DNA of 64,000 bases. Source: Corynebacterium sp. HS2168-gen11. GTDB taxonomy: Bacteria > Actinomycetota > Actinomycetes > Mycobacteriales > Mycobacteriaceae. The DNA is taken from contig NZ_JANUXR010000004.1 of the NCBI RefSeq assembly GCF_024834075.1, positions 62,001 through 126,000 on the forward strand. Direction: 5' to 3'. The translations under genes were made by a program, and so were the position numbers. This document shows, piece by piece, positions 11,780 to 19,826 of the stretch. Every line of letters begins with the position of its first letter. Positions within the stretch are counted from its first letter, which is position 1. The notes beneath the pieces are model-generated. The model worked only from the letters and a program-made list of their open reading frames with translations, was not told the DNA's origin and made no database searches.

Positions 11780-12766
11780 GTATTGCTGCATGCTGGTGGC
11801 AAAACTGACCGGATTGGCCAAAAATTGGCACAAAGCCACAGCTCGGGCGGCCGCGCGCGCATTATCAATATGGGTTGGGATCACGCGGATTTCCACATGT
11901 GAGAACCGCGAAGTGCGGATCGCACGCCCAAGGGCGCGGGCTTCCTGAGCATTATGGAAAGCGCCGCCAGCGAGCACCACGGTATGCGGATTGGTTTGCG
12001 CAATCAGGCCGAGAGCAGTTTCCTGGATCGAAGAATAATTGCCGGTCAGGCACTGTACCTTGTTGTAGGTATGGGTTGCCGCACCGATCGAATCGTCCAT
12101 ATATAACACCAGGCCACGGCGTTCTTTGGCGGTGACAAACGGTGGCAACTGGTGCTGCTGCTCGGCGCCGGCGATAGCCTCGACCACACTGGATAAGGTC
12201 AACGGCACGTCGAAATAGCGCGAGAATGGGGTCAAAATATCAACGCGATCCCATTTCAAGTTCTTAGCCGAAATTAAATTATTATGATCCACCGTGCCAG
12301 AGGTGGAAATGCCAAGATGCGCTAATGGCAAACCTTGCTCGGTCAGCATAGTGGTGAGCTGTTGGGCCAATTCGGCAACAAAACTTGCCACCGTGCGCTC
12401 AGTGGCATGGATTTCAACAAAGCTTTCGCGCAGCAACTGGCCGCGAATGCCATAGAGGCCAATATATGTCGAGTGCGTACCAATTGCGATGCCGGCATGC
12501 ACCCAGGCGCTAGGGGCCACCTCGAGGGGGATTTTGGGGCGACCAGGACCGCGCGGTTTGATTTTGATGGATTGTTCTTGAATTAAACCATGCTTCATTA
12601 AGGCGGTGACCGCCCGAGTCACTGTGGGTTGAGAATGAGAGAGGTGTTCGACCAAGAATGTGCGGGTCACAGGCTGTTTCATTCGGATAATTTGGAAACA
12701 CAGGGCAGCTGGATTGGTTGGACCAACAAACAGTTGCGAAGCGTTCGGGTGACTCTCAGTGTGCAT
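11771..12766 (-). CDS. ROK-family transcriptional regulator with degenerate sugar-kinase domain
   Basis: 331 residues: an N-terminal winged helix (residues 25-75, TRTFLVEHLSHSQPTVTRAV) followed by a ROK fold (AGIAIGTHSTYIGLYGIRG near 90, LGISTSGTVDHNN near 145, VVLAGGAF near 275). The usual zinc signature CxCGxxGC is not found, and the phosphate-binding DxGGT loop reads AIGTHSTYIG, so kinase activity is unlikely. Probably a sugar-responsive repressor. A TAGAC dyad lies 23 bp upstream of its start, so it may be auto-regulated or under TetR control. Confidence 0.75.
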   Translation of the reverse strand: MHTESHPNASQLFVGPTNPAALCFQIIRMKQPVTRTFLVEHLSHSQPTVTRAVTALMKHGLIQEQSIKIKPRGPGRPKIPLEVAPSAWVHAGIAIGTHSTYIGLYGIRGQLLRESFVEIHATERTVASFVAELAQQLTTMLTEQGLPLAHLGISTSGTVDHNNLISAKNLKWDRVDILTPFSRYFDVPLTLSSVVEAIAGAEQQHQLPPFVTAKERRGLVLYMDDSIGAATHTYNKVQCLTGNYSSIQETALGLIAQTNPHTVVLAGGAFHNAQEARALGRAIRTSRFSHVEIRVIPTHIDNARAAARAVALCQFLANPVSFATSMQQYSI

Positions 12767-12788
12767 AGAAAAAAATTATAATATTAAA

Positions 12789-12804
12789 TAGACCATTCAG
12801 TCTA
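12789..12804. promoter_or_regulatory. TAGAC dyad upstream of the ROK gene
   Basis: TAGACCATTCAGTCTA has arms TAGAC/GTCTA and resembles the palindrome at 10600. It sits in an AT-rich promoter-like stretch between the ROK gene and the divergent GNAT-LOG gene. Confidence 0.4.
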
Positions 12805-12993
12805 ATTGGCGTTGCCGTTGGGTATGGAGTTATTTGGCCACTACATGGACGTTATTCTTGGTGTGGTGAGGGAGTTTGGGATTCATTGTCAGAAAAAATT
12901 AAGCTTTGTTCAACAAGAATGGCGTTTGGTGTGGACAGCTCGGTTCATTGGGGAGTTTCGTTCCGGCCAGTCAAGCTAATACAATGATTCAAC

Positions 12994-14082
12994 ATGAGTT
13001 TTCATGTGTTGCAACCCCCCGTTGAAGGACTCCGCGCCCGCAGCATGGTAGTTGAGGACCGCCACATTCGTGGTGAGGCGGTGTTGCGCAACATGAACCG
13101 ACTTGCGCCGCGCTTTACTGCAGAGGATCTCGAATCCGAGCAGCTGCGCGAGTACTTAAGCTTTGATGCCCAACGCGGCGATATCGGTATTGTACTCGAA
13201 ACTACCGATGGGGCAGTGGTTGGCGCCATGTGGGTCAGCTTTATCCACGCTTGGGCTTTTATCGACGAAGATGTGCCTGAAATTGTCATTAGCGTTGATC
13301 CGCAGTGGCAAGGCAAAGGACTTGGCGGCTGGCTGATTAAACAAGCTGTGCAATATGGTCGCACTCACGGCTGGCAAGGTATGAGCGTGCATGTGGAACC
13401 AGAATCGCCAGCACGTCGCCTCTACGCGCGCAATGAATTTGTTGCAAAGAATGCCTCTGGCGTGATGCTGCGCACCCTTTCACCATTGATTTCAGCCGTC
13501 GCCGTGTATTGCGGCTCGGTGACCGGTGCGCGGCCGGAATATGCCGAAGCTGCCCGTGACTTAGGGCGCGAACTCGCCCGCCGCGGCATTTCGATGGTGT
13601 ATGGCGGCGGCAGCGTGGGCCTGATGGGCGAATGTGCCACCGCGTGTTTGGAAGCCGGCGGCGAAGTCATCGGTGTGATGCCGCAAAGCTTGGTGGATCT
13701 GGAATTTGCTCACCCAGGAATTACGCGCCTGGAAATCACCAAAGACATCACCGAACGCAAAGTCCGCATGGAGGAGCTTGCCGACGCCTTCGTGGCCCTC
13801 CCAGGCGGTATAGGCACCCTTGAGGAGCTTTCGGAAGTCCTCGTGCGCCAACAATTAGGGCCATATACCGGCCCGGTGGCCTTGTTTAATGTGGAAGGCT
13901 ACTGGAACGCACTGGTCGATGCCTTACGTCTCATGGGGGAAGAAGGCTTTATCTGGGAGCGCTACCTGGACGCGATTATCCTGGCAGAAGATATTCCGGA
14001 GCTGTTTTCTGGTTTCCAGTCGTGGGCGAATCCGGGCTTAAAGTGGAAAAAAGGATCGCGCACAACCAGTACGCATCATTAA
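12994..14082 (+). CDS. GNAT acetyltransferase fused to a LOG-family (TIGR00730) phosphoribohydrolase
   Basis: 362 residues with two domains. Residues 1-155 form a GNAT fold with acetyl-CoA loop VDPQWQGKGLGGWLI near 105. Residues 165-350 are a LOG protein (cytokinin riboside monophosphate phosphoribohydrolase type) with VYGGGSVGLMGECA near 203 and PGGIGTLEELSEVLVRQQLG near 270, the family's catalytic motif. LOG proteins cleave nucleoside 5'-monophosphates such as AMP or prenylated AMP. The reading frame is continuous through the junction, so the fusion appears real. Confidence 0.85.
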   Translation: MSFHVLQPPVEGLRARSMVVEDRHIRGEAVLRNMNRLAPRFTAEDLESEQLREYLSFDAQRGDIGIVLETTDGAVVGAMWVSFIHAWAFIDEDVPEIVISVDPQWQGKGLGGWLIKQAVQYGRTHGWQGMSVHVEPESPARRLYARNEFVAKNASGVMLRTLSPLISAVAVYCGSVTGARPEYAEAARDLGRELARRGISMVYGGGSVGLMGECATACLEAGGEVIGVMPQSLVDLEFAHPGITRLEITKDITERKVRMEELADAFVALPGGIGTLEELSEVLVRQQLGPYTGPVALFNVEGYWNALVDALRLMGEEGFIWERYLDAIILAEDIPELFSGFQSWANPGLKWKKGSRTTSTHH

Positions 14083-14133
14083 AATTGCGCAAAATGCTCA
14101 CGAACGGGCTGTCAGTACAATAGGATAAAAAGT

Positions 14134-14556
14134 ATGTCAGCTCAAGAGAAACTGCAATCCCAGATCTGTTTTCAGTTTTATACCGGTTCGCGCTTAATGC
14201 AGCGCATGTATCGGCCATACTTCGATGAATGGGGGATTACCTATCCCCAATATCTCGTGCTGCTTTCATTATGGGAACGCGACCACCAAACCATTTCTGA
14301 AATTGGTGGTCCTATTGACCTTGATTCAGGCACCCTGTCGCCGCTGCTCAAACGCTTAGAAGCCGCCGGCCTGGTGCGTCGACAAGCAGACAAGGATGAT
14401 TATCGACGCGTCTTTTTCGACCTCACGCCGCGCGCCAAGCGCCTGCAACACAAAGCTGAAGCCATGCTGCAGGAAGTCGAAGCTACCTTAGGCATTACCG
14501 CCGAAGATATTGAGATTTTGCAAAAAGTTATGGGGAAGGTGAATTCACGCGAATGA
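14134..14556 (+). CDS. MarR-family regulator, OhrR-like
   Basis: 140 residues with a winged helix-turn-helix. The N-terminal QICFQFYTGSRLMQRMYRPY matches OhrR, whose single reactive cysteine in LCFALY senses organic hydroperoxides; the Cys is at residue 12. YPQYLVLLSLWE near 38 and LDSGTLSPLLKRLEAAGLV near 65 are typical, as is RRVFFDLT in the wing. No ohr gene is adjacent. The gene overlaps the SDR gene by 4 bp and appears to head a five-gene operon. Confidence 0.85.
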   Translation: MSAQEKLQSQICFQFYTGSRLMQRMYRPYFDEWGITYPQYLVLLSLWERDHQTISEIGGPIDLDSGTLSPLLKRLEAAGLVRRQADKDDYRRVFFDLTPRAKRLQHKAEAMLQEVEATLGITAEDIEILQKVMGKVNSRE

Positions 14557-15248
14557 ACGCGAAACTGGCAGTTGTAACTGGCGCATCCTCCGGCATTGGG
14601 GCGGCCACCGCTCGCGCGCTTCTCGACGACGGTTGGGAAGTGATCATTGGCGCTCGCCGCACCCACCTGCTGGAACAAATCCCTGCTCAGGCTCATTACC
14701 TTGATGTGACCGACGATGCCTCGGTGGCCGAATTTGCCTCCCACGTGCAGCGGTGCGATCTCTTGGTGAATAATGCCGGTGGTGCTTTAGGGCTCGATTC
14801 TATTGCCGATGCCAATCTAGCGGATTGGCAAACCATGTATGACACCAACGTGCTGGGAACCTTGCGTGTCACACGCGCCCTTCTGCCAGCGCTACAAGCG
14901 GCACAAGGCCTGATTGTCAATATTAGCTCCGTGGCCGGGCTGTATCCTTATGCCGGTGGCAGTGGATACAACGCCGCAAAATTTGGCGTGACCGCCTTAA
15001 ATAAAGTCATGCGCATCGAATTTGCTGAACATGATCTACGGATTACCGAAATTAACCCAGGTCGCGTCCACACCGACTTTTCCACCGTGCGCTTCAAAGG
15101 TGATGAGCAGAAAGCAGCGGCAGTGTATGCCGATAAACTGAACCTCACCGCCGCAGATATTGCCGAGGCAATTCGGTGGGTCGCCGCCCAGCCGCCACAT
15201 GTCAATATTGACCGTATGATTATTACTCCACGAGATCAGGTGTTCTAA
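14553..15248 (+). CDS. Short-chain dehydrogenase/reductase
   Basis: NAD(P)-dependent oxidoreductase of 231 residues. The Rossmann motif TGASSGIGAATA is near residue 9, LVNNAGGA near 70, and the catalytic Ser and YxxxK appear in NISSVAGLYP and YNAAKFG near 128-148. The substrate cannot be inferred. Start overlaps the regulator by 4 bp (ATGA), suggesting control by the OhrR-like protein. Confidence 0.88.
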   Translation: MNAKLAVVTGASSGIGAATARALLDDGWEVIIGARRTHLLEQIPAQAHYLDVTDDASVAEFASHVQRCDLLVNNAGGALGLDSIADANLADWQTMYDTNVLGTLRVTRALLPALQAAQGLIVNISSVAGLYPYAGGSGYNAAKFGVTALNKVMRIEFAEHDLRITEINPGRVHTDFSTVRFKGDEQKAAAVYADKLNLTAADIAEAIRWVAAQPPHVNIDRMIITPRDQVF

Positions 15249-15249
15249 C

Positions 15250-15570
15250 ATGATTATCAGCACAACTCCAACTATTGAAGGTAGCCCAATTCGCAACTAT
15301 CTTGGCGTCGTTACAGGTGAAACAGTTGCTGGTGTAAACGTTCTGAAAGATTTCACCGCAGGTATCCGCAATATTATTGGCGGCCGCGCCAACGTGTATG
15401 AACAAGAGCTGGTCAAAGCGCGAAATCTCGCCCTTGAAGCGATGACCCAACGAGCTGCCAGCATGGGTGCAAACGCTGTGGTGGGCGTGCACTTGGCTTA
15501 TCAAGCTCTCGGTTCTGAAGGCGGCAATATGTTCATGGTTTCAGCCAGTGGCACTGCTGTACAGTTATAG
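15250..15570 (+). CDS. YbjQ/UPF0145 family protein
   Basis: 106 residues of the YbjQ-type domain, recognised by STTPTIEGSPIRNYLGVV, GETVAGVNVLKDF, NIIGGRANVYEQEL and ASMGANAVVGVHL. The family forms pentameric beta-rich rings of unknown function. It lies one base after the SDR stop and two bases before the S4 protein. Confidence 0.88.
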   Translation: MIISTTPTIEGSPIRNYLGVVTGETVAGVNVLKDFTAGIRNIIGGRANVYEQELVKARNLALEAMTQRAASMGANAVVGVHLAYQALGSEGGNMFMVSASGTAVQL

Positions 15571-15572
15571 GC

Positions 15573-15863
15573 ATGCAACCTGTAGTTGTCACGATACGTG
15601 ATTCGGAAATTAAACTCGGCCAGTTCATTAAGCTCGCCAGCCTGGTGGAATCTGGCGGCATTGCAAAAGAAGTTATTGCTGCTGGAGACGTAACCGTGAA
15701 TGGTAGCGTCGATACGCGGCGCGGCAAGAAATTGCGCGATGGCGATATTGTCTGCGTAGGAACGCTCTGCGCCCAAGTCAAAACAGACGCCACCGAAGAC
15801 GACTTCTTCGACGAAGCCACCGCCGACGACGACTTCGACCCAGAAGTATGGAGGAACCTTTAA
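15573..15863 (+). CDS. S4-domain RNA-binding protein, YbcJ-like
   Basis: 96 residues. An S4 RNA-binding fold (IKLGQFIKLASLVESGGIAK, VIAAGDVTVNG, RRGKKLRDGDIV) is followed by an acidic Asp/Glu-rich C-terminal tail. Probably binds structured RNA such as rRNA. Its stop codon overlaps the ATG of the following VOC gene. Confidence 0.82.
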   Translation: MQPVVVTIRDSEIKLGQFIKLASLVESGGIAKEVIAAGDVTVNGSVDTRRGKKLRDGDIVCVGTLCAQVKTDATEDDFFDEATADDDFDPEVWRNL

Positions 15864-16654
15864 TGCCAGCATTTCAAGCTGAACCAGGCATGCCCTACTG
15901 GATCGACCTCACCACCTCTGACCTGCGTAAAGCATCGCATTTTTACAGTGAGATCCTTGGCTGGGAAATCGAAGAGCTGGCCGACGACTACCGCCTGGCT
16001 CGGATCCAAGGCCTGCCAGTAGCCGGATTGGTGCAACGTCCTGAGGAATCGCAGCAGCCGGATACGTGGGTGACGTATTTTCAGACTGACGACATCGCCA
16101 CCTCATTAAGGAAAATTGTGGACAACGGCGGGCGCGTCCTGCTGGAAGCCACCCAGGTGCGCCTGGGGGAAATGGCGGTTGTGGTTGATAGCTCCGGAGC
16201 CATGTTCGGCCTGATCCAACCAGCGGGCGAAGATTCCTTTATCGCCGCAGGTGAACCAGGCACTCCGGTATGGCACGAACTAACCGCTACCACTTCCTAC
16301 GAACAGGCCCTGGAGTTTTATCCAGCGATGTTCGGCTGGACCGTCGCAGAAACCGAGGATCACAGCTACGCCACTGCTTTGGCAGAAGGCTCAGCCTTTG
16401 CTGGTATCTATAATGCGGTGGGGCACTTCCCACCTGATGTGCCAAGCTTCTGGCAAAGTTTCTTAGGCGTGCGCAGCGTGGATGCGATTATCGACCGCGT
16501 GGTTGAACTCGGCGGCGAGATTTTGCGCGAGCCATTTGATTCCGCTTTCGGACGCATGGCCATCCTCGTCGACGCCACCGGGGCAATTCTTACCCTTTGC
16601 GACGTCGCCGAACCGGTCGAAGAAGGCCACGAGTCCGACGACCTACTGCTGTAA
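15863..16654 (+). CDS. Two-domain VOC (glyoxalase-fold) protein
   Basis: 263 residues from ATG 15863, chosen because GGAGGAACC precedes it and because it forms a TAATG overlap with the S4 gene. Two VOC modules are visible: MPYWIDLTTSDLRKASHFYS near residue 8 and PVWHELTATTSYEQALEFYP near 138. Similar to the mycobacterial CFP30B-like family; no enzyme activity can be assigned. The 3' end overlaps the convergent hydrolase by 12 bp. The first copies of the TTTCCYTAATRGGG repeat appear here (about 16103). Confidence 0.82.
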   Translation: MPAFQAEPGMPYWIDLTTSDLRKASHFYSEILGWEIEELADDYRLARIQGLPVAGLVQRPEESQQPDTWVTYFQTDDIATSLRKIVDNGGRVLLEATQVRLGEMAVVVDSSGAMFGLIQPAGEDSFIAAGEPGTPVWHELTATTSYEQALEFYPAMFGWTVAETEDHSYATALAEGSAFAGIYNAVGHFPPDVPSFWQSFLGVRSVDAIIDRVVELGGEILREPFDSAFGRMAILVDATGAILTLCDVAEPVEEGHESDDLLL

Positions 16655-17527
16655 AAAGGCCGCCACATCCCGCACCCGCTGGCGGGCCACCTCCGGAGTG
16701 GAGATTCGGTGCTCCGAAATATATTCCACAGGCTCAGCCGGCACCCACGGGTAGCGGCCCGCGATCGTGTCATGGCTGGCCACTTGGAATAATGTAGGTG
16801 GCCAGGCCGGTGCAGCTGGGAACTCCAGGCCGGCTTGGATATCCGCAGGCAAGAAGCTTAAGTCTAGGTGCGGGAAGGTGAGCGCAAGGGCGTCGAAAAG
16901 CGGGGCGTTTAACACCGCTAATGCGCCGCCAGAAGAATATCCCCAGGCGCCCACCCAATCGACGCCTTGACGACGCACCCACGCAACGGCCTTTTCAACC
17001 GCCGCGCAAACCTGCGGCAAAGTATGCTCCGGCACGAGCGGATAATCCAGATCCAAAAACGTGACACCCGAAAGCTGCGCCACGGCCGCGACCTCGGGGC
17101 GCCACGCGTGCTCCAAAGCGGCGCCGCTGCCTTTCCACCAGCCGCCAGGATGCAGTGAAATCGCCCACCTCCCATTAGGGAAATTCGGGCGGAAAATTTG
17201 AGCGTTCAACTCAGGGCAATCCTCAACGGTGACGTCTGTAGCAAACGCAACACCAGGCATGCTATGGTCCACCGCCGCGCCGAGCATAAGCATGGCGGAA
17301 TGCGTGAGACGATCCGGCAGACGCGCATCAAAGGTATCTGCCTCCGCAGGATCGGAAGGATGCTGTGACCACGGCGGATTCTTTTCAGGCGCCGGATAAT
17401 GGGCGTGAATGTACGAGGCGAGTTGGTCCAACTGCTCCTCTGGACTCAACTGACGATCGACACCCCCCACATGGAACGCCGCGCGCTGCTCATTTTCCGA
17501 TTTTGGCCAAAAGTGTGGGTTATTCAT
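16643..17527 (-). CDS. Alpha/beta-hydrolase fold esterase-like protein
   Basis: 294 residues from ATG 17527 (MNNPHFWPKSENEQRAAF); longer starts at 17542 and 17575 are possible because no clear ribosome site is visible. The nucleophile elbow is GYSSGGAL (GxSxG) near residue 205 and the oxyanion loop HPGGWWKGSG is near 125, in the style of BD-FAE and lipase-like esterases. The catalytic His is probably VASHDTIAG near 265. The substrate is unknown. Confidence 0.75.
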   Translation of the reverse strand: MNNPHFWPKSENEQRAAFHVGGVDRQLSPEEQLDQLASYIHAHYPAPEKNPPWSQHPSDPAEADTFDARLPDRLTHSAMLMLGAAVDHSMPGVAFATDVTVEDCPELNAQIFRPNFPNGRWAISLHPGGWWKGSGAALEHAWRPEVAAVAQLSGVTFLDLDYPLVPEHTLPQVCAAVEKAVAWVRRQGVDWVGAWGYSSGGALAVLNAPLFDALALTFPHLDLSFLPADIQAGLEFPAAPAWPPTLFQVASHDTIAGRYPWVPAEPVEYISEHRISTPEVARQRVRDVAAFLQQ

Positions 17528-17672
17528 GGCAATATAGTACATAACCTTTACATGGGAAGAAGCATCATGGTGCAACCTGAAATTCCTGTTGGCATTGAAA
17601 CCATGTTCGTATTCCCCTAATGAGGCGCACCGCCAGGCGCGATATGTATTGAACTACGAAGGAAAGGTTGAG

Positions 17673-18122
17673 ATGAATTATCCAACTCCGCTGAGCATTG
17701 ACCGCATTAAGGAAATTTTGCAGCTGGAAGATATTTCGTATGGCGTGATGGAAAACGGCTCGGTGATGGCGGCGTTTCGGAGCAATCGGTTGTATTTCAA
17801 TGCGCAGGGGGAGCGCAACGAGGTGCTGGCGGTGACAGGCGCGTGGCATATTTCAGCGCCGTGGAACGCCTCCAACGAGCTATGGGACACGCTCAATAAC
17901 TGGAATCGGATGCATGTGTTCCCAAAGGCCTACATGGTGCACGACGAGGACAATGACGAGGCCGACGTGCGTGCCGAATTCAATATTGACTTCGAATATG
18001 GGGTAACAGATGCGCAGCTCAGACAGTCGATACGCGCGGCAATTGCCACCATGATGCAATTATTCAAAGAGCTTGAAAACAAATACGTGATTTACGCCTT
18101 CGTGACGAGTGAGGAATTCTAA
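17673..18122 (+). CDS. YbjN-domain protein, first of a tandem pair
   Basis: 149 residues from ATG 17673, preceded by GGAAAGG. The YbjN fold (type III secretion chaperone-like alpha/beta) is recognised by LSIDRIKEILQLEDISY, WNRMHVFPKAYMV and the acidic DFEYGVTDAQLRQSI. Members are thought to be cytoplasmic adaptor or stress proteins in Actinobacteria. The following gene is a paralogue 1 bp downstream. Confidence 0.75.
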   Translation: MNYPTPLSIDRIKEILQLEDISYGVMENGSVMAAFRSNRLYFNAQGERNEVLAVTGAWHISAPWNASNELWDTLNNWNRMHVFPKAYMVHDEDNDEADVRAEFNIDFEYGVTDAQLRQSIRAAIATMMQLFKELENKYVIYAFVTSEEF

Positions 18123-18123
18123 A

Positions 18124-18552
18124 ATGTTGCAAGAACCACGCCCAGTCTCGACCGGACGCATCGCCGCCTACTTCGACATCCAAGGCTACACCTATGCCTA
18201 CGACGACGATTGCGATCTCGAAGCCGGATTCGACGACAACCACTTCAGTTTCATCCTGCAAGGCTCCAAACACGAAGTACTCGTTGTGCGCGGCACCTGG
18301 AACCAGTACTTCCCCGCCAAATACCGCGACGAATTCGCCGATTTCCTTAATACCTGGAATCGCGAACGACTCTGGCCGAAAGCCTATTTGCTTATCGACG
18401 AGGACAACGAAATCCAAATTCACGGCGAAGTCGCCGCCGACTTGGAATACGGTGTGACCGACGAGCAACTGGAACAGCTTCTCGAATGCGGCATCGGCAC
18501 CTGCTTGAGCATGTTCAACGAACTCGACAGACGATACCCCAACTTTAATTAG
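18124..18552 (+). CDS. YbjN-domain protein, second of a tandem pair
   Basis: 142 residues from ATG 18124, with GAGGAA upstream inside the previous gene. It shares the frame WNRERLWPKAYLL and DLEYGVTDEQLEQLLE with its neighbour, so the two arose by tandem duplication and may form a heterodimer. Confidence 0.75.
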   Translation: MLQEPRPVSTGRIAAYFDIQGYTYAYDDDCDLEAGFDDNHFSFILQGSKHEVLVVRGTWNQYFPAKYRDEFADFLNTWNRERLWPKAYLLIDEDNEIQIHGEVAADLEYGVTDEQLEQLLECGIGTCLSMFNELDRRYPNFN

Positions 18553-18650
18553 ACTCATTTCGAGCGCATTCGGTTCCCGATTTTGACTGTGAAAAACCTC
18601 ATGCATTTGCGGTTGAAACCGGTGGTCGCAAAGTTGTAACCTCACAGCTT

Positions 18651-19826
18651 ATGGACCTTATTGAGCAGTACGCGATGTTCGGGCGGCGCGGCGCCGCCTT
18701 CGTCCGCGCCCTCATTAAGGAAACTCGCAATGCGGCCGAGCTGGCCCGGTACATGGGCACCTCCCAATCGACCATTTCGATGATGCTGGCCATTGGCAAG
18801 AATCTCACACCAGAGGAATTGCTCGTGGCGGAGAAGCACGACTTTAGCGTCGAAAAGCTGAGGGAATTGGCAGGCGTGGGTAAGCGTCTGAAAAACCCGG
18901 AGGTAGACGTCGAGGCGGTGCGGCGGCAGCTGCTGGAAGAGTGCGCGGAGATGAGCGTGGATGAGATGCGTCGGCACGTGCGCGCCCTCATTAAGGAACT
19001 CAATGCTGGGCATGTGCCGGTGCGTGCGTGGTACCTGCGGTATTCGAAGACCGCCGATGCCGATGGCATGAAATACATGATTGCCAAAATGCCTGCTGCC
19101 ACGCTCGATCGGCTCATTAACACATTGCAGCCGCAGGCGCTGGAGCTGATGCGGGTCAAGCATGCCAGTACCGTCGCCGAAGGCCTCATGAAGGCGGTGT
19201 TGGCGCGCTGTAACGCGATCGCGGCGCCGGGCACGCTCGAGCACATTTCGGAGACCGAAAATCCAGAGAATCCGCTCGACCTGCGGCACCGGCCATGTTT
19301 CTTAATACCGCTTGACGACGCCCACATGCTCGAAACCGGCAAGATTGCCAATAGCGACGGCGCCTTGCTCGACATTAAGGAAATCATTAACGATCGGCTC
19401 GCCGATTTCGGATTCGCCGTGACCTGCTTTAACGACGCTAATGGCATTCCGCGACCACAGCAAGTGTTTGATATACAGCGCTTTGCCGACGAGTCGCAAC
19501 GCTTCTTGAGCATCATTAGCCATCTTGTCTGCCAGCACGCGGACTGCGAAATATCCGCGGTCCGGTGCGACACACATCATATCGTGGCCTTTTCGCGCGG
19601 TGGACCAACCAGCATTGAGAATTTGTGCCCGCTTTGCCGTCGTCACAATCTGGAAAACGACGATGACCCAGATCAGCGAAGACACGGGCACGTCTTTACT
19701 GATCCGAAAACCGGCATCGTCTGGTTCCGGGACATGTACGGCCAGCCGCGACGCAGCATCAACCGGATTCATGAATATACCGGGATGGCCGCCGCGGCCA
19801 GGATGCTTCGAGCTGCTACCAAATAG
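18651..19826 (+). CDS. DUF222/HNH endonuclease-domain protein, copy 2
   Basis: 391 residues from ATG 18651. An N-terminal helix-turn-helix-like segment (SQSTISMMLAIGKNL) and DUF222 (RLKNPEVDV near 82, GMKYMIAKMPA near 138) precede the HNH nuclease near 305, CEISAVRCDTHHIVAF and NLCPLCRRHNLENDDDP. The close paralogues at 34726 and 53048 share these segments almost word for word. Role unknown; the family is often multicopy. It contains several TTTCCYTAATRGGG-type repeats read as IKE or LIK codons. The 3' end overlaps the M13 peptidase gene by 11 bp. Confidence 0.85.
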   Translation: MDLIEQYAMFGRRGAAFVRALIKETRNAAELARYMGTSQSTISMMLAIGKNLTPEELLVAEKHDFSVEKLRELAGVGKRLKNPEVDVEAVRRQLLEECAEMSVDEMRRHVRALIKELNAGHVPVRAWYLRYSKTADADGMKYMIAKMPAATLDRLINTLQPQALELMRVKHASTVAEGLMKAVLARCNAIAAPGTLEHISETENPENPLDLRHRPCFLIPLDDAHMLETGKIANSDGALLDIKEIINDRLADFGFAVTCFNDANGIPRPQQVFDIQRFADESQRFLSIISHLVCQHADCEISAVRCDTHHIVAFSRGGPTSIENLCPLCRRHNLENDDDPDQRRHGHVFTDPKTGIVWFRDMYGQPRRSINRIHEYTGMAAAARMLRAATK

